Positions 1 through 15,479 of a stretch of 64,000 nt of DNA are shown here, one piece after another. The stretch comes from Mytilisepta virgata (taxonomy: Eukaryota > Mollusca > Bivalvia > Mytilida > Mytilidae). The translations under genes were made by a program, and so were the position numbers. The notes below the pieces were generated by a model, which saw nothing but the letters and a program-made list of their open reading frames with translations, searched no databases and had not been told where the DNA came from. Location: positions 32,100,528-32,164,527 of the forward strand of contig CM051520.1 in the NCBI GenBank assembly GCA_028015205.1, read 5' to 3'. Within the stretch, counting starts at the first letter, position 1. Every line of letters begins with the position of its first letter.

Positions 1-3000
1 AGGGATATTTTGTACATCCTAATACTTTTATTATTTCTTCCCCCTTTTGACTTCCCAGATATAAATGGGGACTGCTATTCATTTACAGCACAAATTAAAT
101 CTATTAATCATAAACCTCAAGATATTATACACCCAAATTTTACAAAATGTCACTCCATTCATTATTTTTTCTCGCCATTAACGTTTGATATGGGATTTCT
201 CCTAATTTATCATAAACTTATTAACGATTTCCTTTCATTTGACAGTCCTACCACCGGCTTCTGCAGAATTGTTACGATAAATGAAGTGGCCATTGATTGA
301 GATAGATTCAGACGTGGTAAATCTCAGTACAAACATCCAAATCAATATCGTAAAGACACTTGTGATATACAGGGACTGTGGGAGAAACATAGAACAATTT
401 TTCAACGTGTCAAATAAAGATTTTCATTACATGCCTATCTACAAGAACCAAAAAATACCAATCTAAACAAAATCCGAAATCAATATGGCAATGGCTATTG
501 CGTCTGCTTGGATGGACTGGATAGATACTGGGGAATCCTAAAAGCCAATATCTACTATGTTCCATGTAGATGAAATCAAGATCATTATTGATAGAAGAAA
601 TGCCTATGGCAATTGGATCGAGAAATCAAAAATGGAAAACAGAAATCAACTACAGAATTTTATCAAATATGAAAGAAGAGATATGGTGAATTAATTCTTG
701 ACATTAAATTCTTCCATATACATGACAAAATTGTAAGTAAAGGAACAGCATTTTCATCAGCGAGGGTTTCAACATTTAGTTATAACCTCCTATCCACTGC
801 ATGTTCAAAACGGCTCTAAGTACCATTAATTTAGGCAGAATTATTCGTTAAATGTCTAATGATTGACAAAAAGATGAAACCCTACTTTGGTAATGGGAAA
901 ATGTAATTATTACAAACCATTTAGTGTTAAATTACATATAACAAAATCTTGTACCAAATGCTAGCTATATGTCCAGATTGACCTTCTGACCCCCAATAAA
1001 GAAAATAATTTCTGCACTGCATGTTAATTAGTCAATATAACTTAAAACAAGTATTCTTCTAAATGAGATGACACATTGTAGTTAAATATGATTGATACAT
1101 GCCTTTGGTGGTCATAATACTGCATGCTCTTAAAATGCTCATAAAAGTAATTGGCTGGTCCTATGTGACTAAGAGGATTTGTCCACAATGTGAAAGGCAT
1201 TTGTAATGGGACATTTATGGAACATATAAGTCCATTTAAGAGCATGTATGGGAATTAATGGAAGGTATCTACGCTTTGGAAATGCAGAACAATTCCCTTT
1301 ATAGATATGGGGTAAAACAAAGTCAATGTCTACTTTCATCATAATCAAAGAATATGATATCTAAAAAAAGTCAAATTTTTAAGAGGTCGATTAAGACAAT
1401 TAAAGGAGGGGATAACCAAAAGAAAATAATCTGTCCTATGGCTTTGGCCACAAGAGGTGCAACAGATGTGATCAGATCTTGCTTTAAAAACAGGGTAACC
1501 ATTCTCAATTTTGGAAGTATTCCTGATACTTTGGCTCCAATTACATATTATCCAGCCTCCAGAGCCAATTATCATTTAATTTGTATCCCCGTCCTCCCCC
1601 ATCAAGAATGTTATGGCAACCCTGTCCACTCTAGATCTGCCAATATGTAAAGAATGCTCAACATTTATAATTCGTTTCTTTGTAAACCTCGTCGAATTAC
1701 GTCAAATTTGACAGCAATCTGGATTTTTGGAGCCAACTGCCTGCCCACCTTATATTTCCAAACTAATAACATAATTTTTCTGTTGGAAAACCTAGTTCAA
1801 AATATCAACACTCAATATTTCTCCTTTATAAAATGCTGTTTTGTACTGATAAAGTATTGCAGCCATGACAGAACCAGAGTTTTTTTTTTGTTATGCAGAA
1901 ATATGTCACTCCTTAAGATTCTTGTCTCCGTTAAATTTTCGTTTCACCTTCAATTCTACTGGACAATACACAACATGTTGTCGAACATGTGTTTACATGG
2001 ATTTTGTACACATCAATAAACAAACAAATATACTGTCACATAATCTCTATTCCTTCAAATCAGATTTCAAATTATCGTTTGGACGATATTGACAATAAAT
2101 AAATCATAGCGATGAACTTGAAAATTTCAATATACAATACCAACACAAGCTGTTGCTTTGCAATGGTTAAAAAGAATAAATGACATGTGTACATATGTAC
2201 CCTTCTCTGATTTTCCCTTGAATCTTATCAGCTGTATTTGAAGTATTGTTAATTTCATTGACCAAGGAAAAAAAATAAAAGAAAATTTCTCCAAGTCAAA
2301 AGAAAATCAATACAAAAGCAGATGACACTGTTTAAAGTCGTGGCAAAATTATAAATGGTCACTTAATTATTTTGTTTAACTTCCTGATACAAAACAGTTC
2401 AGCAAATGTATTGCTGTCTCCCTACAGTCATTCATGCTGGTATCTTTGACATCATACTTGTATTGTTTTTTTTACCACATTTACTTAAATAAAGGCTTTA
2501 TTTGGTTTGACTACTTTGAATACAGACCCATGCATGGCCTGATTTCAGGACATCTATTAACTAAACTGTTATGTATCCATTAAACATTAAAATGGCAGTG
2601 TTACAAGTAATCCATCTAGAAACCTATGTAACTAGATCCAAGATGTAATTTATAATTAATCAATTCTCGACCGTTGCTATTTTTTATTCATTTGCAATGT
2701 ATTGACATATTTCCGCTGATCTACCAGAAAACCAGAAACCAGTAGAATATACTTTGTTTTTGTTATTTTTACCTGTATAGAATAATTACATTCGCAAATT
2801 CAAACGATTATCATCAATTCATAATTGATGTATGCCATGATTAAAGGTTTTGTCTCTGAGGAATACAATTACGGCATCGAGCAGCCATGCCTCAGCCCAT
2901 AGTAATATAAGATTAGGTCGAGTTTGTCGTGAAAAACTGTCACAAATAATACAGATAAATTGACAGTGTTGTTATACAATAGTTATGAAGTGGATTTGTA

Positions 3001-6000
3001 TCGCATCATGTCTAAATAAAATAAGATTTTCCACTAGTGACAGTACTCTTCATGTGTGTTCGAAATTTTCAATCAATTTAGAATTTTAATGTGCATAGGA
3101 ATGTTTTTTTTCCAACTTTTTGTTAATTTTTTAAAAGAAAAGAAGAGAACTCAATTATATTTACATCCTTTGAAATATATTTCACTTGACAATACATGCA
3201 TTGACTTCTATCCCTAAATTTACAACCAATAATGATATTTGCCTAAGAATTAAAATATCAAACTCAGATTTTAATATTTTTTGGTTCAATATTAGATATA
3301 CAATAAGTTTAAATTTAAAGCAAATGAAACTGAATTTTTTTCTGGTTTTCCACTGGACAAGCAACCAACAGTTATAAAGAGTGCCCTGGCAGTGAGCGAG
3401 TTAACAAGACTGACTGGAAATTACAACTGGTATGCTACTGCAGAAAGCATTGCAAATTCAATATGTATGGCACTGCAAGATATATTAGGAAAACCAGTAT
3501 TTTCAAGTAGCGGTACAATAAAAATTCAGTAAACTTTCAAATGTATATATACATGTATACTTAAAATAAGGGTTTTTTGAATATTATTTATAGCCTAGAA
3601 AAGTAAATGCATGACAATTGTTTTATAAATTTTATTATTCAAATAAACGCCTGCTATTATAAATACTGATCATACATTTAGCAATACAGTTTCAGTTTTT
3701 AATAGTGTGTAATACTTAGTTTTATATGAGGTACAACAAAAGGTACTTAATGCATCAATACAGGTCAACAATACCTTGATACCTTGATATATTTTTTGCT
3801 AGTGATACCCAATCCTTACTGAAATGGTAGGAAATTCAGTACAATGAACCCTTCTATATGTCCTCTTAAAAGTCCCACTACTGATGTATGTATATATACC
3901 AGACTTTTGTTGACAGAAAAAATTGAGGAAGAAAATTTTCACCTTGAAAGTGTAAAAACCGTCATCAAAATGACACTTTACTGTCAAAAAGAATTAAAAC
4001 CTTCCACTTAGAAAATTGTTAAGCTTCTCTACCGACAGTTTTGACATGGACATGCTATGGGGAGTGAGTGTGCAAATTCTTCATGTCCGTGGATAAAAAT
4101 AGCTTGTAGTGTCACTTGTACCTTTAGACACCCGTCCCTGATTTCAAAATAAGTTAAAATCACACAGCAGGTCTATCAGAGATTTAAGTGACTGGCATAA
4201 AGACTTAAATTGGACATGGGAAACCTTAAGAACAAAAAGCTGTGGGAAATCCATTTAATCTCTCGGCAGGATTCACGGTTTTAAACATGATCCTATTAGC
4301 AATCGTCTTGACATTTTAGGCTGTATTAAAAATGTTAAATTAACTATTTTAGTACATGTAATTTTGTCTTCTTTAAACAATGATTGTGCATCTTTCATAT
4401 TATCAATGTTTCTGTTTAAATTAATAGAAATGTAAAATTGAATGTACATGTATCGATCGGTGTGTAATAAACTTCTAAACATTTTAATTCAGAAGACCCC
4501 ATTCTATTTAGATAATTCTCTGGGCAAAATTATGCAATTCTATTGAAAACATTCTTTTTCAATTTTTAAGTAGGTCAAGAACTGCTTTAGCAAATCATTG
4601 AAGACCAAACAGAGTTAGTGAGTGCACAGTTTTATTAATTTAATAAGATCAGAAGGCGACTTTCAATGAAATTATTCAGAAAATTAACTGTTACAGATTT
4701 CAATCATATAATTGACAGCACTCATGAATAGCCAGAAACTATTATATCTTGCTTCAAATGGCTCCAAGTTTTTCATTGTTGATGAATCTTGTCATAAATG
4801 GGAAAACTAAAAGAAAGACAAGTCAAAAAATGGCACGAATTGTTTTCTTGTTTTGAAATTTTAATATGGAAGAAAAGATATAATAAATTAATTCTAGAGA
4901 AAAAATCTGTATGTGCAGATGACAAAATTGATGTTATTCATCTAAATGTCACATTTAGTCGTTCAACATGAAGTAAAATTTTACAACCTAGACACCACAG
5001 CTCACGCATGTACCTGAGAGCTTTTCTGAATAGTAGATTGTAAAATGTAAACACCTTTAATACAGGTATATTCTTAACTAATTGTCATTTCTTATTACTT
5101 AATTAGCTGTTTTCTTGTTGATTTAAATTACAGGAACATTTTGTTGAAAGTGAGAACTTACGACTCAAAACCAATCTAAAAGTGATATGATTAACTACAG
5201 GAACTTACGGTTATTATCCAATTGTAAAAAAATAATTAATCTGTAATGAATTCTTGGATCTATATTTTTCCATTTCAGAAAAAAAACAATTTTCAAATCA
5301 AAATTCAATTACAAAGAACTATACCAGTAAACTGGAAATAAATTAAGCAACTCCAAAATTTTTTACTAATCACAAACACGAGTATTTTCAATTGAACTTT
5401 AATTGTACATACTATAAAAATTAATTTTCCTCTTTAAATTGCTAAAATATAAGCAAATATAAATTTGCCTTTTTTTAATGTATTTGTTTGGTGTTTGAAA
5501 ATCATTTTAGGATATTAAAGGTCAATTTTTCCCAGATTTATTTTAAGCAGGCCAGAGTAACAGTAAAAGCAGAGAAACTAATTGCAGTGAATGCTGAATA
5601 TGGATTCCAATGTGTCACTCTAACAAACATAATCAATAAAAACAGACCATTATTCTATAAGCTACCAATTTTAAGATCATCTTCAAAACCCAATTCTGAA
5701 GGTAATTACATTAGAGATTATCAGTTAAATCAGCTTAGGGATAAGTAGTAATTTAATTAGTCCATCATCACAGACATCTCAGCTGCAGGTGCAAATGTTA
5801 CAGGTAAATGTCAATATACAGTACACTCAATGTCAAAATAAGAATGCTAGGTGTCTTCCATATTCCTCCTTGTGAAAAGATTTTTCTGGCATGCTTGCGG
5901 ACTTCGGTTGCTGGGCTTTTGTAAAGATATGTCATATACTGCCCTTGTCAGTGCTGGGCATCCTAATGTTGCTCCTGGACAGCTGTCAGTTGACTATTTT

Positions 6001-7084
6001 ATTAATTTTTACTGATAAGCACTGCAAATTAAGTTTTACCAACAAAGATCTGGAAGATTTTTTTATTTATTCTCTAATGCATCCTTTCTTAGTACAACAA
6101 ACTCCCAATGGACGAACAATTATAGTTCATGAGCCACAGAATATAGGGTAATGAAAGTGATATAGTAAAGTAAGTTTGATCGTGGGAATTAAAAGTACTT
6201 ATAAATGTTGCACATTCTTAGAATGGTTGATTTTTTCAAGTTCAAGCAAACTAAAATCAACTGTGCAATTAATCCCCCCCCCCACTCCAAAGTTTTGACA
6301 TCCAATATTAAATTATGAACATAAACAATTTGATTATTTCAGGAGAAAATTACTTTGCAAGTTAACATTTTAGGAAAGACAACAACATCTACCATGTGAC
6401 CAATGATGTATTAGCAACTTTAATTCTTGTCCATAGTGCTGCAATCAGACCACCTGCATGAATGTGACCGATGACATATCACAAGCATTATTTCTCGTCC
6501 TGGACTTTCTCTACTCACCTACCAGGTGTATGACAGCAATAATGGATTATAACATTGTATACCTGGGACGATCTTCAATCAATCATATATTTAATGTTAG
6601 AGTGGGCATTACTACAAATCAATAAAATCTTGTTCTGTCAGAGAGAGAAAAAATGAGAGTGGAATTTCCACAGTGTGGTCGTATGGTAATACAGAATATT
6701 TTTTATCTGCCTATAGACATTTTTAAAGCATTTCTGAAGGCTTATTAAGAGAGGTATGGGATGGCGGGGAGGGCAGTCAGGAACATTTACAAAAATTCAG
6801 TTTTAAATTAACTTTGCCATGAATTTTTCCTTTACAGATTCCAGGAAAATCAAAGACCCACATGTCCAACTGATCTTCAGAACTACAGTAAAAAGGTAGC
6901 AATCTTGATCCAATATGCTAATTAATTTAAGATCCTTTTCATACCCCTTTGTCCTTTTTTAAAATTCACAGAACCAGTTTATAACCTATATGCCTAGAAT
7001 TCTCTTCTTCTAGTTGAACAAAATTGATCATCTCCACTGAGATCAGCAAAACACACAACATCCTAATTTCTGCTAAGCAAAATT
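1..7084. other. Intron of Musashi (3' side), no gene recognised
   Basis: AT-rich DNA with many stop codons in all frames and very few CpGs. The longest frame, plus 1,654-2,019, is low in complexity and looks like chance. A stretch at 1,354-1,650 is open on both strands but has no family motif. I searched by eye for the rest of RRM2 ([23 protein letters not shown]) on the minus strand and did not find it. Confidence 0.6.
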
Positions 7085-7420
7085 GGGTAAATTCAATTAA
7101 CATTTCCGTAGAACTTGTCAATATACCATGCAACAATAGCCGCATCCTTATTTACAAAGCAGCATCATCTATATTCACCACCAATCATCTTTCCGATGAC
7201 CGTAATCTTATAATACTGTCGAATATTGATGCCGATCTGTCATCGGTTTCCTCGGAGGATTTAAAGTGAGGTTGTAGGAATGCAAGTGACACGTTAAGCT
7301 GATTAAAGATCTTATAACTAACATGCTTTTCTACTCTGTTCAGTATCACCGTTATAATCCTATTTACGGGAGTGTTGTCCGCGGGTGAACGTAAAGACAG
7401 TTTTTGCTGGACAATCAATT
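7085..7420. promoter_or_regulatory. Intronic CpG-rich block with open minus frame
   Basis: About 15 CpGs in 340 bp, the densest block in the left third of the window. A minus-strand frame (7,418-7,185, 77 codons, ATG start) is open across it and reads QQKLSLRSPADNTPVNRI near its start and SSEETDDRSASIFDSIIR near its end. The composition looks more protein-like than the surrounding AT-rich frames, but I do not recognise it and see no flanking splice pattern that proves an exon. It may be an alternative exon, a regulatory block or an old insertion. Confidence 0.3.
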
Positions 7421-10400
7421 GATCAATTTTGAATAATGAGTGTAAATCCTATTTAAAAAATATCATCCCATAACCAGAAAAATCCTTTTATTTCTAATCG
7501 ACCACACAGAAGATTGTACATACATGATCGGAATATGTTTGCCTCATAAAGTACTTGTTTACTGAATATAAATTTTCTACAAACTCAAGCCAAAACATGA
7601 AATACAAGTTGTTGTTAGGTAAATCAGATATTAAATATGAGCTACTGTCAATGACTCCTCTACTTCTTGCCCACTGTAAATAACTCTTGAAATATCAAAT
7701 GATGTTAAAAATTGTTATCAAACAAGGAAGACCAAAAATGTTTGCAGTTTGCTAATTAACTTCCAAACCTTATAGTGGTAGATGGATAGAAGATAAGGAA
7801 TAAATATATTTTACATTTATATTATCAATACATTGTTCTATTTCAAAATATGCATTGTACATTTTATCTGGGCCAAAAGGACAGGATATATCAAAATAAT
7901 GACACAAAATAAATTTTGACAAACACAATTATTCTTGAAGGCCATTTCCATTTACAAGTTGTTAAAAAAGAGATACAAGATCACATCTTCCCCAAGACAA
8001 CCATTTACAACAAGATGAAAAGATGTTCAAATTTCCGGAACAATGTTGCTTTAACCTTCATTGCCCCTAGTCTGTTAACATAACTGTTTCAGTGTACAAG
8101 ACATTGAGCAACATGACAATCTCTGTGTTGTGAGGCCAGCTGCATGGTATGGAAAACAAGCTTTGGTACAAAGTCGACATTGAAATAAAATACTCTCAGG
8201 CAAATATGTACTACATGTATATAGGTGAAAAGAGATTGAACTAAACAAATTAGAATCTGTCAGGACAGTATTAGAAACAATGCTCACTCAAACTTGAAAC
8301 TTAAGCCAGATATCTGACATAAACATGGAAAGATTATCAGACCAACAGAAAAAAATTTGCATTTAAAAAAAAAATTGGGTGATTTTGCCAAAATTTCATT
8401 CTAAACACTTTTAAAGTGATTTTAGATCAATCTGGTTGTTCGACATAATATGCGTTTGAAAATAATTCCCATAATGTACCAGTTCTTAAATTACAATTAG
8501 TCCTTTCCTCTTTTCATTCTTTACTTTTTAAAGATGTACATAATTTTTTAACATTCTTAATGAATGATAATACTGTTGTGACAGTAACCAGTATAAACCA
8601 GTAACTTATAGAAAAAGTAAAACTACAATAATGACTATAATGTGCCTACAGTCAACTCAATCACAGAATAAAATCTAAGTCATGTTTTTCCTGAGGACAT
8701 TGATAAAATCTTCAATAAAAATTTGTTGATTTTTTCCTAATAAAAACTTATCTTAAAAAATATTTACAACGATGAACTTTTAAAAGGTCGATTGAATGTA
8801 CTTTGCTTATAAATTTCCCATAAATAAAGCATTACATGTAAATGTTTTTTTTTTTTAAATAAAACATAGCCTTGATTAAAATACTCTTGTAACTGCTTAT
8901 ATAAATCAAAATATAATCATCAATTTGGGTTTGAATAATGTACAATACGCCTATTTTTCAAATTAAACGACCCTGTCAAAATTACATGAATAAGATTATG
9001 TTAGAACTAACGATAACAGTAAAATATGACACTCTTGCCTCAGGACACAAAATATTTTGAATAACCAACCTAAAAAATACCAAAACACACATATGCACTT
9101 TCATAAAGTAGGCATACAATTCATATTCATATACATCATTTATATTTTGAATTGAAATGTAGAATTGTACTGGAAACTAGAAGTAATAGTCTAAAGTCTT
9201 TGATAAAATTTTTAAAAAATTAAAAATTCTAATATACATTGAAATCATCTATGTTCATTTAATTAATTCATAGAACAAGCACTTAGAACTGCCTGAATTG
9301 AGTTTTGAGCAAAACAACATACATTGAGATAAAATTTGTGTATGTAACAGTCTTCAATAGGTATTCATCATATTTACTGCTAGAGTGGTCAAGCAAGGAT
9401 CACTATTTAATCCTTTAACATAATATATTTAAAAGCCAATAACGTGATAGATCACTTCTGTGTCAACTTATATATTATCTGGCTTAATTTTAAAAACATG
9501 AAATTCATGTATAATTAATGTAATAATTTTAAAATTCCAAAGTAACTTTTGATTTTGGATGCTTCCATGTATGCATAATTTATCCTGTTTCCATGAGAAA
9601 AATTAAAACCATTCATTTGTAAAATTTAATGGACAAATTACAATGCAATTTATCTTCAGGAAAGTTTTTTGACACAAAGATATCTGTTTTGCAAATGTAA
9701 GCTATTGGCAGGTATACTTTTCACAGTGTGAAATGAATAATGATCATGGTTTGAAACTTTTATTCAAAATGTCAGCTTACACTATCTAAAGATTTCTTTT
9801 TTTTAAATGTATACACTTGTACAAGTCATTAATAAATCTTCTATTTCAATAGTTGACAGCTCAAAAAAAATGATGGGGGGGAATTATTAATATATTAATT
9901 AGAAAAAGACAAGCTAATAACTGTTTTCTCATTAAAATCACAAATTTCCCAGCTGTAAATCTTCTTTATATAAGGACTTGTAAAATATATAATATATAAA
10001 ATTTGACAAAAAAGAAAACCATTTCCGGAACACAGACATTTGATAATGTTAATGCCTGACAACCTACTAAGATCATGAATTACCCCATCACTAACGTACA
10101 ATAAATGCGTAGATCATACAACAAAAATTGAAAATGAAAAGTATCTTTATTAGTGTTAAGTAAGAAATTATATTTTCACAAGTTCGCCCATTTCAGCCAA
10201 CTTGTCCATACATCAATGCTCAACAAGCCGATATAACGATGATTGATTCACAAATAATTAATATTGCCTTATTTGTCATGCTTATCGCTGTTGTCACATT
10301 ACGAATGTCAGGGCTTGCTATCTTGTATTTTTTTTTAATTTAAAAACCTATCCAACAATCGATCTTTTTTTCAATTAATTAACCAATTGTTTCCCTTGAT

Positions 10401-13400
10401 AACAGAAATTAAAGGGTTGATGTACTTTGGTTTAAAATAGATTGTTTTCATTTTTTTCACAGTTGTATAATTACAGATTTATTCAGTGGGGTGTACCAAT
10501 TATGTGTTTTTAAGGTTAATTAATTACAAAGACAATGATAATTATTTCAGATTTACTGCCAGAAATTAAATCAGAGAATTAATCCATATACACATCTCTC
10601 TAATTTCCCAATTTAGTTTTTTCTAATGCATTTTTTTTCCAGTAATCTACTAAGGGTTAAAATAAGTTTATTGTGCACTGAAAGATTTTAAAAATATCAT
10701 ATCTTATTTAATAAAAAGACATAATTATTGCACCTTTATCATTAAATGGACCTTGAAACCTGAATCTTCAACTAAAAAAAAATTGTTTTCTTCAAGAACA
10801 GCTGGACAACCCTTATAAGTTACCACATACCAAATCTTCATTGAACATTAACTTTTTTTCTTCAAAATACCCTATCCCATCTATCTTATGTTTATAATAT
10901 TTATCACTTTTGGTCTTTCATAAGAAATCATACACATGTTTAAATGATCATTAATTTCCATAAGTTTCTCTTTGATCTTATTTTCACAGAAGTGCAGATG
11001 ATATATTAAATTTTAATATATATCATTCATACATATATGCATCGTTTTATTTCAATTTCCAACATCATAACAAAAGGAAATCTTATAAGTTTCCAATTTT
11101 AGAGACCAGCCTTATAAGCTTACAAACATGTTTTAGTATACAGATATACCTATATACAGAAAACTGGGGGGAAAATCTTTTTTTAATTAAAAGTTTCAAC
11201 AAAATTTGCATATCATATTACAAACGGACAAATAAGTTCTTGAATACGTAATACAATTTTGTGTGAGAAATCTTCTTTTCTAAAATAACGAGAGATAAAA
11301 TACTCTTTAAACCAACCCTAAATTTACATTTAATGATAGGGAGAAATGCCCATAGCCTATCATGATAGTTTAATAGATGATCATTCTACTATTTTTCAAG
11401 TTTATGCAACCATCCATTCTCAAACAATTGCTCCCTATTTTCGTTTTTAATATATATAAAATGACATTATACCTTTGAAAGCTACATTAGTTTCACTTGG
11501 TTTCAACTTTTCACTTTAAGTGTATATTAAACACACCCTAGTTGATGTATCAAAGTAAGTCACTTTCGAACATGTTCAGCATGTGAAATTGAGTCTATGG
11601 ACTTGATTCTACATGCTTGTCTTAACAGCGGGATGAAAAAAGAAGCTTACTGTAAAATCTTTAGAATAAAACAAGAATTCTACATTAATTCTGACAGGCT
11701 TTGTATAGAAAATGTAGATCATGTCACCCAACTTAATCAATATCTTTGAAAGTTCACGTGGAATAGAAAATCATACTGTGTAAGCAAAAATGGTTTCAGA
11801 AAATTGTCACAACACACCCAACTGTTGAACTGATACTTTCAAACAATTCTGTAATCTAAAATTTGGGTGAATTTATCAAATGTTGAAGCAACAGTCACTA
11901 TCTTTGATTTTCTACAAAACTGTCAATGAACTCCAATACTATACTGCAACAGAAATTTTAGGCCCATTTAGTCATTTCAAGGAGGTACTGAACATCTTTT
12001 TCGTGGACTTTGGGAAGAACTAATCTAACTATTATGCAAATATCAGATTGCTTACAAACAATTAACCAAACTTAGAAAAATTCAACCTTAAGTTTATATA
12101 CAACATATCTGATTATTACTGATTTTATACACAAACAATTTGACACTGGTTAAATTGGTTGAAAATAGAGCCTAAAGCTCATGAAAAGCAAGGGATCAGT
12201 TATGTACTGATTTATTAAGTAAGCAAACTTTATAAGAGATCTGTTCCTTGGCCTGGACTTTTGTGACACGTATAGGAATTTGTATCTAGAATAAATCTGT
12301 CCCAACTCTGTCTCTTATTTCAGTATTATATAATTGAACACAGATAAAATGACACGGATTGTCCTACATGTAGCTGTCCATGTTGGAACAGTTTTCAAAA
12401 ATGGCTAACAGTAAGAGATTTTCTTAAGGAACCAAGTTCAGGATAAATACTGTAAAGTCTATTTGTAGTTACTTGATAATCTACCATTGAAAAAAACAGC
12501 AGTTTGTCTATCAATATTTTATGACTAACATAAAAACAAATAATTACAGTAGCTATTCATGGACTGGGAAAAAACACCCAATCATTAGACTTCTTAATGA
12601 TGTTTTAGTTCCCATTCAATCCTTCACATTATATTTTTGTAACCACATTGTTACATTGTCAGAATTGCTATTATGGTTAAGGGGGGGGGGGCAAGATTGT
12701 TTGTCACAAGTGAATTGGCAAAACAGTTAACAGGCAATACAAAAGTTAAAAATTAACCGAGCCATAACTTGATTTTTATTGGGAGAATGCTGGTGCATAG
12801 GGAAGGAAGAGGTGGAGTTACAAGGTATTGATAACAGCAGCCTGCTTTTACAAATTCCTTCTTAAAAATGCCCAAATAAAAGATCAAATTCTATAATGAT
12901 GATTCAGTAAATTTAATACAGGAACGCCCATCTTATACTTATGCATCACAATTTATCATACAGATTTTAAAAAATATAAATTCATATTTATAAAACAAAA
13001 TTAGACTTTGACCCTCCATATTCTAATTTTAAAGTATCGTGTTAGAAATCAAACATAATATTTTTTGTGATTTCAAATTCTTACTCCTAATAAATATACT
13101 GATATCCTGTTTTGTCAAATGAAGTATTTTGTTATATTATATATCACCAATTTCCTTGTTATGAAATCTACGTCATTAAAATGATTTGTAATTTCTATAA
13201 AGAAGTTTTTAGATCCATGGCAACAAACAATTAATTACACAAGAAAACTATCAGAAACACATGAATGCAGCTGAAAATTTTATTCAATACATGAAAAAAT
13301 AAATTGATTTTCACTTTCATTCCAATCTAAATTTTAATTAAAATTTCAGACAAAAGATGAACTGGAGCGAGCTTATTTTAGGTCCCGTTTTTAAGGCGTT

Positions 13401-14970
13401 TTAATGGAAATTTTCTCAGCTAACTGTACAATTCATCAACAATATCCCTACTCTTTCTAATAAATGTATCTTGATTTAAAATGCTGATCAACTTATAACC
13501 TCTCAGCTGAGAGAATTACATCATGACACAACATGTATAATAAGGGATAATCTGAGTTGGTTTAGCCACTAACTGATTATAACATTACATAACCAACTAA
13601 AAAGTGGCTGCTAACTGATTACAGAAATCCTGGGCATTCATATCTACACAATCTGAACAAACACAGTATTTGATCTGCAACAGACTGATGTTAAAAATAT
13701 TTTAATTGCATGGATTCTTTAAATTAAATCAAAGTTACACATTTATAACTCCTTGGACATGTACATATATCTTTTAAGGATAAGTACTTATATATCCCCC
13801 TTCTCTGTATAAATTTATACATAATCAGCCAAACTTGAAGCAACAATAACTTTAGTTAGTACATTTCAACCTTTCTTTTTTTTTTAAATCCAATGATGTA
13901 CAATTTGTTTAATTTCCTTTTACTACAAAATTTTCACATAAAAATATATTAGTGGTGTATATAAACCACAAAATGAGTCATATATGTTCCTGATCAGCAT
14001 ATTTAATTTTAATCTTTTATAGGTTTTTTTTTTCTTAATAGAGTACCTATACAAAGGTAGGCGGACATGCTCCATTGGACCATAAAACCACCAAATAAAC
14101 ATCCTAAATTCAGATTCAAAAAGCATATAGTCCAATAAATGACGCAGCAGCAAATGATAATTGCTCATGATAACATTAAAAAAAATAGGCAAATTCTATG
14201 GCCCTGAAAACTTCTCACAACTTTTTCTTAATGACGTCATTGGAATGCTGGAAAAAAAGGTTTGTGTGAACCTCCAAATATAAAGTCAATTTTGATTTAA
14301 TTTTGTCAAAAAATGTGTGAACTTAAATGCCTCAAATCACAAAATTTTTAACTTTACAAATGATTCCAATAGCATCTACATTATTTAGCACTTATTAATG
14401 GCTAACTTCTCCAATATATTAATGCCTCATGTGTTCAACAAGTTGACCAAAGATTTCCAAAATTGCTAGAAGAGGTTTGTAATGACTCAGTTTTAGCTTT
14501 TACTTCAATTTAAGCCTATCAAAATACAAACCAATATGCCAAATAATGCTCTCTTAAACAGCATTTTCATAACAAGGAATCAGTCATCAGACTGGTTTAT
14601 TTCCTGTGTCAATTTAGAGCTTCCCACCTACCCTGATGCCTGATTCCCTTAAATCATCAAACTAACTGGATTTTCCACTTGAAAATACCTATTAAACACA
14701 GTATCTTATAACTTTTTTGGTTTCAATTCCATTAGAACAAGAACAAATGTACATTGTATTTCTGCCAAATTCCTATAAAAGTTTTGGGTGGTTTGATAGG
14801 CAAACATTATTATTTTTCTGGAAATTGTTATTCATTTATACTAGATTAACAGTCTGACTTTAATAGCGCTTACTGAAATATGTTAAAAAAAAATTAAAGG
14901 CTAAGGCATGCTAAAAATTGGGTAGGTCAGGTTAGCAATACAAAGGTGCCAGTATCTTTTTTAAGGCCTT
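7421..14970. other. Intron, AT-rich, no gene recognised
   Basis: Long A and T runs and stop codons in every frame. An 11-base G run sits at 12,681-12,691. A minus frame at 13,923-14,192 contains GPMEHVRLPLYRYS but has no splice context and no recognised homology. Nothing here supports a coding exon. Confidence 0.6.
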
Positions 14971-15251
14971 TGAGGTGGTACCCAACACCTTGACTAAAAT
15001 AAAATTGGCTCGTTAAATTTTCATAAAATTTTTAGGAAATATTTACTTTGACCTTTGACATAAATGTTGATTTTTTTTTTAGTAAATAGAATTTCAAACT
15101 TCGCGGAAATAATTTCATTGAATATATAGCAGTTTGGCAAACATCAATTTTGATCATAGAGAAGCTAAATGTCCCTTTACTTATTAAATTTGATTAAAAC
15201 GCTCTGGTGATTTTTAAGAGTTATCTCCCTGTAGTGTTGGGTACCACCTTA
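14971..15251. mobile_element. MITE copy 1, TA-flanked, about 280 bp
   Basis: The ends are inverted: left TGAGGTGGTACCCAACAC and right GTGTTGGGTACCACCTTA, with 17 of 18 bases matching. The right end keeps a TA; the left TA appears mutated to TG. The interior shares long blocks with a second copy at 25,654-25,921, such as aataatttcattg and atatatagcagtttg. No transposase frame is present. TA target plus short TIRs suggests a Tc1/mariner-type non-autonomous element. Confidence 0.8.
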
Positions 15252-15479
15252 ATGTAGAATATGCTGTCTTGACTAATTGTACAATAACTGCAAAGATTGC
15301 TTAGACATTTCTGAAGAACCACCGTTTCCAAGCAAAAGTTCACTTCAATAACCATGAAAATGTTCAAAAAGTACCACAGGGGCAAAAAGATTATTGCCAT
15401 TTAAGTGCTACAGTCTGACATCTCTTATTACACAAATTTAGAAATTTTACATAATAATGCATTTCAATCCATCAATAAC

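Noticed and set aside
1354..1650. Open frames on both strands, about 98 and 76 codons
   Set aside because: No start context, splice sites or family motif; both strands open together suggests composition rather than coding.
13923..14192. 89-codon minus frame with GPMEHVRLPLYRYS
   Set aside because: The rest is low complexity (Lys- and Leu-rich), with no splice context and no recognised family.
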